The notes beneath the pieces were generated by a model that saw only the letters and a list, made by a program, of their open reading frames with translations, was not told the origin of the DNA and searched no databases. Position numbers and translations under genes: made by a program. From Diploscapter coronatus (taxonomy: Eukaryota; Nematoda; Chromadorea; Rhabditida; Rhabditidae), in the NCBI GenBank assembly GCA_964036155.1, contig OZ038422.1, positions 42,369,201 through 42,433,200 on the forward strand: a DNA stretch of 64,000 nucleotides, written 5' to 3'. Every line of letters starts with the position of its first letter. Positions within the stretch are counted from its first letter, which is position 1. Shown here piece after piece: positions 40,801 through 49,491 of the stretch.

Positions 40801-43800
40801 TGCCGGATTTCTTCCCAATTCAATCGTTCAACACTTCGACCATAAATTCTTTGGCGTCACCCACGAAGAAGCACAAATGGTCGATCCGCAAATCAGATTA
40901 TTCGTGCAGAGCGCCTACAATGCCTTGGAAATGACGAAATACGTCAAGCAGCGCAGTTCTTTGCGAATTGGCTGTTTTGCTGGAGCTGAGCCTTCAACTT
41001 ATCACAATAGAAACCGCCCAAATGGCCTTCTTCATTCAATGTTCAACTCTAACATGCACTCCCATATCTCGACCTACACAGCTCATTCTCTTGACCTGCA
41101 CGGTCCTGCGCTCTGCATTTATTCCGCCTGTTCGACCGCTCTTGTTGCCATAATCCAAGCATGTCAGGCCTTGCAACAAGGGCATGTCGACTTGGCCGTT
41201 GCAGGAGCTGTTTCCATGGTTTTGGAAGACGAGGCTTCTACTTCCCAAAATGATCATCTTATTTCTCCTACAGGAGTTTGTAGACCATTCGATGAAAAGG
41301 GCGACGGAATCGTGCAAGGATCTGGCATTGGGTGTGTCATTTTGAAGAAATGCGACGATGCTATTAGAGACAATGACGCGATTTTGGCGATCATCAGATC
41401 GTATGGAATGAGCAACGACGGACAAGAGAAGGCGTCATACATGGCACCAAATACTCGAGGACAAATTGACTGTATCAAAGAAGCGTTGGGCAAGCTGGAC
41501 AGAGAAGAGGTCGATCGAATCAAATACATCGAATGCCATTCGACTGGAACATCAGTAGGAGATCAAATCGAGTTGGAAGCAGTGCAGTCTGCCTATGGAA
41601 ATGACAAACACTTGACGGTTGGTTCATGCAAAGCGAATATCGGCCATTGTTTCGCTGCATCTGGTTTCGCTTCAGTTTTCAAGGTTATCGATATGCTGAA
41701 GACGAAAAAGATACCTCCACAGATCAACCTCCAGAAGTTGAGAGGAAACCACGAAAATATTCGAGTGAATCGAAGAATCGAAAGTCTGCCAACGGATGCT
41801 CTCGTTGCTGTCAGCTCATTTGGAATTGGAGGAACCAATGCTCATTTGATCATCGAAGCAGTCGATTCGGTCATTGATGAGAATAATATTGAAGGCAGTG
41901 AGGATTCTCCGATGACTTTGTGTCTGTCAGCAGGAAGCGAGCAATCATTGCAATTGCAAATATATGAAATCACAAAATATTTGAGACTCGACAACGTAAA
42001 TCTAAAGATTTTCTGTCAAACGATGCATAACTATCGTGAAACATTTCCATATCGTATATCTGTGACTGGACTGAACAAAGCCGAAATTCTAAGCAAAATT
42101 CGGAAGGTCGAGACCAGAAAATCGAGCCCACTTTCAAAGCAAAATGTCAGCTTCTACTTCTGTCCTCAAGGAGTCGAATATCACAATATGTGCAAGGAAT
42201 TGCTCGTGAGCAAAAACCTGAAATTCTCGAAAAGCATTCAAAAATTGATACAGACAACGAGAACAATCACTGGAATTGACTATGAAGAGATAATCTACGG
42301 TAACGATTCTTCTCAAGTTGAGAACTGCCTACACTCACAACTGGCAGTGTTCATTGTCTGCGCTGCAATAGTCGAACAGTTAGCAAACTGGGGCATTGAA
42401 GCTGATGTTTGCATTGGACACAGCGTAGGCGAATACTGTGCAGCTTGGTATTCAGGAGCCATCAGCACTGAAGACGCTATCAAACTCCTCGCATTCAGAA
42501 GCAAACTCGTTCATTCTACTTCTTCTGCAAAGCTGATCGCTATAGAAGGGTGTCCAAATGAATATTCTAAATTTTTGACGAATTTTAATGTTGAACTGTG
42601 CGCAACCCTTTCGCCAACTCTTCACTGCTATACAGCAGGAAATTCAGCGGAAGTCGATAATCTAATCAATTCATTGAAAATGCATGACATTCAATTCAAG
42701 GAGTTGAAGACGGAACGTGGATTTCATTCGTCCATGATGGACCCTATTCTGAGTGAATTTGAAGATTTCACTTCCAAATTAAACTTTAAAATCGGTGATA
42801 AACGCTGGATTTCATCGATGGATGGTCAAATTCGAACAAGTCTCGATCCAAATTATTGCCGAGAACATATGAGAAACCCTGTCGATATGAAGAGTGCCAT
42901 GGATACATTAAATTCCATGAATGATATCGATCTGATTATCGAAATCGGCCCTGCTGGAGTTTTATCGCGAATACTCGAGCAGAGAATTTATAAATTGGAG
43001 CATCTTTCAACAGTTCCATCTAAATCTCAAGCATCATATCATCCATCTGCTTTGTTCGATTGTCGTGCTCATTTATGGACACTTGGGTATCCCGTCAAAT
43101 TCGAGCAGGACGACAATAATTTTCAAAACGACATCAATGCTCCAGTTTATCAGTTCGACAGAATCAAGTGTTGGAAGTCAATACGAGCAAGCGAAGAGGA
43201 CAGCAATATCGAGTCTTCATTTGATATTCAGTCAGTCATTGAAAATCAGAATTCAGGCAAAAGTCAAACTGATTTGATTCTTGAAGTGATGCAAGAGCAG
43301 CTCGGCTCGAACGAGTTAGCAACAGCAGATAACTTCTTCGCAAATGGAGGTGATTCATTGAGTGCTCTCGAAGTTGCTTGGAAGCTGAATAAATTGCTGA
43401 GCGTACAGATTTCGTCTGATGACTTATTCAGTCATCCAACCCCGCAATTACTGAGTGCATTTATCGAAAATTTTCTTGAAACGGAGCATATTGCTCACAA
43501 TTCATCAAGGAATCAAGAAGTCAAAACTGCATGTGGACCATTAACAAACGCTCAAGAGCAGATCTTCATGCAGAGCGAAATCGCCCCTGGCCCACAGAAC
43601 AATATCATATTTTACGCAAAGCTACCTTCAACAGTCTGTAAGAACTCGATAATCAAAGCATTAGAAATGCTCTTTGAGTATCAACCGAGCTTCCGAACTT
43701 CGTTCATTCGAGAAGCAGAAATTCGACAGCTTGTATGCTCAATGGAAGAGTGCCAGAACAGAATAATCCATGAAGATAAATCAATGTGTGGCCAGTCAAA

Positions 43801-46800
43801 TATTCATACGATTTTGGATGAAGAAAAGAAAATCACGTTCGATCTGTCTGCCCAGCCCTTTCGAATTCGTTTCGTTCAACTCGGCTCTTCCTCCATTCTC
43901 ATCTTCAATCTCCACCACATTCTTATCGACGGATGGTCAATTTCTCTATTGGCAAAACAATTCGCTGCCTTCTACGAACACTGCAAGTCTGAAATAAAAC
44001 TGGAGGTATCAAAGCTCTCCAGCGATGCCCTTATCAAATGCGCTTTGCGCGACAGAGACAATAATCTTGAGCATCAGTTGAAGGAACTCGCTGAGAAGCT
44101 TGTCAAAAAAGATCCAACTGCCTTGCCTGTTACTCAACATTCATTCAGTAACGCGTCAAATTTTACGAAGATTGAAAACATTTTGGCATTGTCTTCTAAT
44201 GTAATTAGTCTATCGAAGAAACTTTCGACAACAAAGTATGTCATCTATTTGAGTGCATTCTTACGAGCCATAAACAGGTGGATTTCGAATAAAGAGCTGT
44301 TCATCGGAACAGCGCATTCCGGAAGAAACGAGATGAATCACAGTTTGATTACCTACGCGATGAATTCATTATTGCTGTCTGTAGATGTCGAATCAAATGA
44401 ATCATTCGATAGGACGATCAGAAAAGTTGAAGAGGCAGTTCGAGGCAATCGCAAGTACGAGAGTATGCCATATCACTTGCTCGCTGCACAGATCAATCAG
44501 ATGAATGGCAAATCAGGAGATCTCTTCCAGGTCTATTTCAACTATCGACACAACCTCGACTTCCCTTCGGTCACCATCGAAGGTGAACAAGTCGAAATCG
44601 AACAGATCTCACTCAACACCTTCTTCCCCTTCTCGTTCACAATCGACGAGGTTCACGGTGACACAATCCGCGTCCTGATTGAGTTCGATTCTGCAAAATA
44701 CTCTCAGGGTATGATCAAAGACATCATTCATGACTTCAACAATGAAATCCTTGAGCAACCACAGGAAATTCATCAGTTGTGTGGTGCGGAAGAAGAGTAC
44801 CCATCCATTTCAGTGACTAAAATGCTATTGAACCAGAGAATAGACGGAAATGTTTTGGTTTTTGATGGAAAAACTCGGATGAACTACGAAGAATTTTGGG
44901 AGGCAGCTTATGAAAGAAGAAATTGGCTGGAACAGCAAGTTTTGATTGAACTAGGTGAAGCCATAAAATGTGATGATGTAATTGGCCACGAAACTGGAAT
45001 GAATGACATCGTCGGAATCGTTGCGATACTTCTCACTGGAGCTGCATTTGCTCCGATTGATTCAACAATGTCGAAAGAAACGAAAACGAAGCTGTATGAA
45101 AATCTTGAGCCGAAATTCGTTATGACGAAAGATAAAATTCAGGATAACTATCAAAGAAGAATCACAAATAAACCATTTAACAGAACTGACCCATCCGACT
45201 TGTGCTATGTGATTCATACGAGTGGATCAACTGGAGTACCGAAAGGAGTTGCAGTGGATCACTCCAGTCTTGTCTCCTTTATCCATTCTGCAACCAGACA
45301 AACCATGATTAGTCGGTCGACTCGAGTCGCTCATTCTGTCAACCTTCTCTTCGATGTTTCAATAATGAACATCTTCGTCAGTCTCGTTAATTCTGCCACC
45401 CTCATTCTGTACGATAGTTTGCCTTCCTTGGTGTTGTCTGACTTCACCAAAGAGTCGACGAAAAATCCCAACTTCATGTTTCTGACTTCGGCAATTTTCA
45501 ATTCACTGAATAAAATGCAGCTCGAAAATCTCACTCATCTAGAAAGACTATTTGTCGGAGGAGAGACAGTATCTGATGAGGCGTTGCAAAGAGCCTTACA
45601 ATTGGGAATTGATGTGACACAAATCTATGGACCAACGGAGACATGCATTTGGAGTCTGACAAATCGTTGCAAGATGGATGCAGGGGAAGGATCGATGATT
45701 GGAGAACCAATGCCGAATGAAAGAGTTTCGATAGCTGATGGAAAGAGGGAAGACAAGCTAATAATTGAAGGTGAAAAAGTTGCGAGGGGATACTGTAGGA
45801 CGGAAAATCAAGAAGCTGTAGCTTTCAATCGGTCCTTCACCACAAGTGACATCGTGCGATTTGAATCAGACCAGAAGAAGATGAGATTCGTCGACAGAAG
45901 CGAAGATATTCTGAAGATACGAGGAGTTCTTGTGAATAAAAGACAAATCGAGAAGCAAATCAGGAATATCGAAGAGAAAATCACGGAAATCCATTTGCTG
46001 AATAGAGAGGAAGCGCTGATTTGCTTCATTGCTCCAAAGTGTGAAAATGTCAGGGAAATCAAAACAAAATTGGAGAGCAAGTTGTCCTCTTGGATGCTGC
46101 CGAATGTGTTCATCACACTTGAAGCTCTTCCAAAGAATTCTAACGGAAAATTGGACAAGGCTGCTATGATGAGGATTGTAAGTAGTTTCTTTTGAAAAAC
46201 TAATAAGAAAAGATTTGGAAGCACACGATCATTAGATATTTTCATTTTATCTTCCTAAAAAGCAAGGCTGAGCGCGTATGATTTCTGTCAAAATTTGTTA
46301 GAAATTTATTGAAAATCCATCATTGACCCACGTCGTAAGATTCTTTCTGGAATTGATGCCGAATTTCTTCCAACATATGCTATAAAAGATTTTCCTTCGA
46401 AAATTAATGGCTGTACGAATGATTAAAAATTCGCTAGCAAATTTTAACGAAAATTTGTATCGCTCAGTCCTGCCCAAAAAATCTAATCCATTCGGATCAT
46501 GTTGAATTGCATAATTTTATTCCATCAACGGATATTTTCTGTTTGTATCAGATGTGATCTAGCCAAATGAGTAGAGTACAGACACGTATCTTGAACATGG
46601 TCTTTCCAAACCTTTTCTCCCCATTGCTCCTTTACTAATCAGTGCAATTTTATCCCTTCAGTATGATCGACATCAGATGGAATCTGTGACTGAAAGATCG
46701 ATTATCCAGAAGAGGATGCGCAGTTTGATAGAGATCAAGTAATAGTCAGTTGTGGCGAATTCAAATCGAAAATTGTTCCTTTCAGATTTGAAGAGTCAGT

Positions 46801-48140
46801 TCGTAGTGTTATTCCTTTGTCAGACGAAACATTGGAGTTGTCGGATTCATTCTTTTCTCTCGGAGGTCACTCATTGTTGTCCGCTAGATTTGCCTATTCA
46901 TTGAGCAAAGGATTCCAAATTTCGATCGAAATCAGCGATATTTTCAACTGTCCTAATTTGCGAACTCTGATGGCTAGAATCGTTGACAAACTGAAAACGA
47001 ACCTGGTAAACGAAAATAACACGTCGATCATCGTCAAGTTGCGAGAGGTACGAAATTCTTTTTATAAGACGAAAATCAAATTGTGTTATTCTAGGTGCAA
47101 GATGCCAAATTCAACGTCTATCTTATTCACGCGATTGGGGGCACTATTTTCCCCTACCATTCGCTTCTACGGATTTTCCCGAAATGTGTTGGCATGTATG
47201 GAATCGAATACGACACTTCGTACTCAGCTAAATCATTGAAGGAACTCGCTGCATTCTATGCTGATGCAGTAAGAGCAGTCAAAATTGTAAAATTTCTCAA
47301 GGATGTTCTCAGATTTATGCTCACTCTGGAACTACCCGTCCATTTTTACTTGGACACTCACTAGGAGGGATACTGTCAAGGGAAATCTCTTGTGAATTGG
47401 AGGTTTATGGAATCGAAGTATGAATTTATGCAAATTCATCCTGGCTATTTCACCCTTTCAGACCCCATTTGTCGTTCTCATCGATTCATGGCTTCTGCCG
47501 AAGGGAGAGCTCGATGTTGATCAAATCAGGAAGTTTGCAGAGGTAAAATTATTATTTTAAATGTAAAATTCAGAGATTTTTGAAATTAAAAAAATCTAAC
47601 ATCAGAAATTTCGTCTCAAAATCTTCGAAACTCAAAACATCTCAAATACGTTTTGATTTTATTTCAAAATTGTTTGAAAATTAGATTTTTGATTCCGAAT
47701 TTCCTAGTGGAGATTTCGAATCTCTTTGAGCATTTTCTGCTAATTCTCATCATTACAGAACGTCTTTACATCTCTGCCTAATTACGGGTCTCGCATTGAA
47801 GGTGCTACTCGGCTGGCTCGAATGTTGAAAGATTACGAATCTGGGCATTGTGATCGAAGGATGATTCTGTTCAAAGCTAAACAAATTGGAGAAGCTGCGT
47901 TCCGCGAGTCTGTTAGGTATTTGAAAAGAAAAATGAAGAGAGCAGCATTTTCCACGTTTATTTTCAAGGCCTCGGATGACGGACGAATTGGCGAGAACGA
48001 TGAGCTGCAATGGCTTCGAGAGGGTGGCTTCTAACGTCGAGATTCACCTCATTCCTGGTGATCACCAGACTTGTCTCCATCTGGAGAATCTGCAATCCGT
48101 GCAAGATGCACTGCTATCTCTATTCCAAGATTATTTCTGA
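28833..48140 (+). CDS. pks-1: Giant hybrid polyketide synthase-nonribosomal peptide synthetase, PKS-1 type (27 exons)
   Basis: Twenty-seven exons sum to 16,566 coding bases, an exact frame of 5,521 residues. Exons 1-19 (28833-36898) are small to medium, exon 20 is 37110-46177 (9,068 nt) and exons 21-27 run from 46662 to 48140. Domain order is KS1, DH1, ACP1, ACP2, KR1, AT1, degenerate DH2, KS2, KR2, ACP3, KS3, AT2, carrier, C, A, PCP, TE. Each is described in its own entry. C. elegans PKS-1 makes, with NRPS-1, the nemamides, hybrid lactams produced in the canal-associated neurons; PKAL-1 then passes the PKS-1 product to NRPS-1. The final C-A-PCP-TE suggests that one amino acid is added and the chain released here. 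Orthology to pks-1 is inferred from architecture and the nematode setting. The start at a KS with no loading domain is the first plausible ATG; an upstream exon is not excluded. One intron (33903-33945) appears to use a GC donor. Confidence 0.88.
28884..30290 (+). other. Synthase domain: ketosynthase KS1
   Basis: It spans exons 1 to 6 and starts at [19 protein letters not shown]. The active-site cysteine lies in [14 protein letters not shown] (Cys codon at 29490). The two catalytic histidines are in [12 protein letters not shown] (29965) and [11 protein letters not shown] (30064). The end motif [12 protein letters not shown] is intact. All three catalytic residues are present, so it should condense chains. 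As the first domain it may accept a starter delivered in trans. Confidence 0.9.
30291..32174 (+). other. Synthase region: AT-less linker and dehydratase-like DH1
   Basis: After KS1 there is no acyltransferase, yet a sequence typical of the post-AT linker is present: [14 protein letters not shown] and [14 protein letters not shown] (about 30870-30985). A dehydratase hot-dog fold follows. Its N-terminal motif is [12 protein letters not shown]: the catalytic His and Gly of HxxxGxxxxP are kept but the Pro is Ala. The fold continues in exons 31281-31427 ([17 protein letters not shown]), 31472-31712, 31752-31967 and 32010-32174. The second catalytic Asp is not obvious. Confidence 0.65.
32224..32890 (+). 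other. Synthase domains: tandem acyl carrier proteins ACP1 and ACP2
   Basis: Two complete carrier domains lie in one exon. ACP1 carries [12 protein letters not shown] with its phosphopantetheine serine at 32314, ACP2 carries [12 protein letters not shown] with serine at 32743. They are separated by about 75 residues of serine- and glutamate-rich linker. Both have the usual downstream [10 protein letters not shown] / [10 protein letters not shown] motif. Both serines are present, so both could be loaded by a phosphopantetheinyl transferase. Confidence 0.9.
32970..34300 (+). other. Synthase domain: ketoreductase KR1
   Basis: An N-terminal structural subdomain precedes the Rossmann motif [15 protein letters not shown] (near 33440). 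Catalytic serine and tyrosine are in [20 protein letters not shown] (exon 33946-34041). The domain ends with [13 protein letters not shown]. It appears complete and should reduce beta-keto groups with NADPH. It sits after the carrier domains rather than before them. Confidence 0.85.
34640..36345 (+). other. Synthase domain: acyltransferase AT1
   Basis: The opening [18 protein letters not shown] spans the splice 34668/34715. The nucleophile serine is in [10 protein letters not shown] (Ser codon 35526). The specificity segment is YPFHSPLI, closer to the malonyl type (xFHS) than the methylmalonyl type (YASH). ECGPSSML near 36285 is the usual C-terminal motif. No KS precedes it. A 509-base intron (35012-35520) interrupts the active-site loop. 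Confidence 0.88.
36400..37560 (+). other. Synthase region: degenerate dehydratase-like DH2
   Basis: A DH fold is suggested by [20 protein letters not shown] at the start of the giant exon and by [12 protein letters not shown]. At the position of HxxxGxxxxP the sequence reads [10 protein letters not shown]: His is present but Gly and Pro are gone. No DxxxQ/H is visible. It probably has a structural role or a weak activity. Confidence 0.6.
37572..38740 (+). other. Synthase domain: ketosynthase KS2
   Basis: The active cysteine lies in [12 protein letters not shown] (38024), histidines in [12 protein letters not shown] and [11 protein letters not shown], and the end motif is [12 protein letters not shown]. 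The domain is catalytically complete. It is followed directly by a ketoreductase region with no AT between them, so its extender must be loaded by AT1, AT2 or an enzyme in trans. Confidence 0.88.
39200..40620 (+). other. Synthase domains: compact ketoreductase KR2 and carrier ACP3
   Basis: KR2 has [12 protein letters not shown] in place of the usual glycine-rich loop, and [20 protein letters not shown] with the catalytic Ser and Tyr. The segment between them is shorter than in KR1, so cofactor binding may be altered. ACP3 follows with [12 protein letters not shown] (serine codon 40505) and [10 protein letters not shown]. Confidence 0.8.
40690..41865 (+). other. Synthase domain: ketosynthase KS3
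   Basis: It starts [20 protein letters not shown]. The active cysteine is in [11 protein letters not shown] (41129), in a less typical context than the DTACSSS of KS1 and KS2. Histidines are in [12 protein letters not shown] and [12 protein letters not shown]. The end motif is [15 protein letters not shown]. It should be active. Confidence 0.9.
41915..43060 (+). other. Synthase domain: acyltransferase AT2
   Basis: The opening GQG motif is altered to [10 protein letters not shown]. The nucleophile serine lies in [11 protein letters not shown] (42422). The specificity segment reads [10 protein letters not shown], again malonyl-like. [10 protein letters not shown] marks the end. Confidence 0.87.
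43270..44760 (+). other. Synthase domains: carrier and condensation (C) domain
   Basis: The carrier has [15 protein letters not shown] (serine 43354), a peptidyl-carrier-like context, followed by DDLFSHPTP. The C domain begins [15 protein letters not shown] and has the active motif HHILIDGWS (about 43914-43940), then [18 protein letters not shown] and [10 protein letters not shown]. It should join the polyketide to an amino acid. Confidence 0.9.
44800..46177 (+). other. Synthase domain: adenylation (A) domain
   Basis: Core motifs are visible: A3 [17 protein letters not shown]4 [11 protein letters not shown] with the aspartate that contacts the alpha-amino group of standard amino acids, A5 [13 protein letters not shown]7 TSDIVRF (TSD in place of TGD), A8 [11 protein letters not shown], and A10 [11 protein letters not shown]. 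It activates one amino acid as an adenylate. The substrate cannot be assigned by eye. Confidence 0.88.
46662..48140 (+). other. Synthase domains: terminal peptidyl carrier and thioesterase
   Basis: [19 protein letters not shown] with serine at 46871. [20 protein letters not shown] opens the alpha/beta hydrolase fold, [14 protein letters not shown] holds the nucleophile (47358), VLIDSW a candidate acid, and IPGDHQTCL the histidine (48063). Seven short exons encode this end. It should release the product by hydrolysis or cyclisation. Confidence 0.9.
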
Positions 48141-48167
48141 ACTAACTTTGCGATGCTACTACTGTTG

Positions 48168-48173
48168 AATAAA
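48168..48173 (+). terminator. Polyadenylation signal of the synthase gene
   Basis: The hexamer aataaa lies 28 nt after the synthase stop codon. Confidence 0.6.
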
Positions 48174-48591
48174 ATATAATTGCCAATAATAAAAATAAGT
48201 CGAATCCGAAAAATATTCGCGTTTTTTGATTTAAGAAATATTCATAAGCATGCACTCTGATTATTTACATCGAGTAAATTACGTTAGTTTATCATATTTA
48301 TCAGATAAATTTTATTTAAAAAAATTTATTATCGATCAATTTCGTAGGCTGAGCCTAGATTTTCATTGGACTAGCCTAATTTCTTTTTCCATATAAAACG
48401 TTGCTAAAGAAAGAAAATGATCAGATTTTCGGTTATTTGGAAACCTCAAGTCATGCTAAATAGAGTAAGGGATAGTAGGGAAAACGATTCGTTTCTCACA
48501 CTATTTCGTATGCTTTGAGGTTTCTAAGTTGCCGTTTTCATCAAAATATAATATAGCATTATTTATGAAAATTATCGAAAATTTCTATGGA

Positions 48592-48770
48592 TTATGATGC
48601 AGTAGGCATTTTTGGATCTGTCATCATAGCGGCTGAAACTTTACTTTCAGGTGACTGAGAAGAATGCGACGATGATTTCGAATCGTCGATCCTGGCGCAG
48701 AAATTCGGCACCAGCATGGCTCTCAGCTCTTGACGCAAGGCTGAATTGAAGACGAATGAGATGATTGGAC
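48592..48770 (-). pseudogene. Orphan terminal exon of a rhodopsin-like GPCR
   Basis: On the minus strand an acceptor-like gcagttag is followed by a frame reading PIISFVFNSALRQELRAML, then a serine-rich tail ending MTDPKMPTAS and a stop. This resembles the end of helix 7 plus helix 8 and the cytoplasmic tail of rhodopsin-like receptors. No upstream exons are seen on this strand between here and the next gene. It is therefore probably a relic, or the last exon of a gene with very long introns. Confidence 0.35.
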
Positions 48771-49491
48771 CTAACTGCAATTCGTACATATCTTTATTTT
48801 TTCTCATTACTAATAATCGTTTGAAATTTATCCTATTCATACAATCAGATGCAACACAAGAGTGCCTTAATTTTAGGACTGCTTCTATCGAATTTTGTTG
48901 CTCAAATGTATAATTTGTCAGATTTTTCTGAGCGTTGGTGTCAACTTCTTTCTAATAACTATTGGTCATAGGATGTTATTATTGTGAAAAGAAGAAATTG
49001 TGCAATGTAACAAGATTTAATAAGTGTTTATTAACTTGGCGTTTTTTTCTCTAGCTCAGCAAGAATTTTCTGAGCCTGTACGAGCATGCGCACTCCTTAT
49101 GGTGATTTTATAAGCGCTTACAAGAGTTTACAGGCCTGTATTGACTTGTAACTTTATCTCGAAAATTTTCAAACGAAAACGACTGAAAAACTGTTTCGGC
49201 TTTTACAAGTGAGAATTGCCGTTTTCAATAGCTTACAAGCGATTACAGCTGTGCATCAATGCAATTGCATTACAGGTTCAACAAATTGATGCTGAGAGGT
49301 GAAGTTGGTTTTTCTTAACTTTGCAGATGCTTACAAATTGTAAGAGCGGTAATTTGCGAACTTTAATGATAGGATATGTGCGTCGAGGAATGATTATAAG
49401 GTCGAGTTCTAACCTTTCTCATCGCAAATTATTGGTTTGTAATGAAGTCTTCACAAGACTTGGGCACTGAATTTCATTCATTCATAGAGAA
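48771..49491. other. Intergenic region upstream of first chemoreceptor-like gene
   Basis: No exon is identified. Bases about 49110-49260 contain several loosely similar units of the form ttacaagcg/ttacaagtg, possibly a decayed short repeat. Confidence 0.3.
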
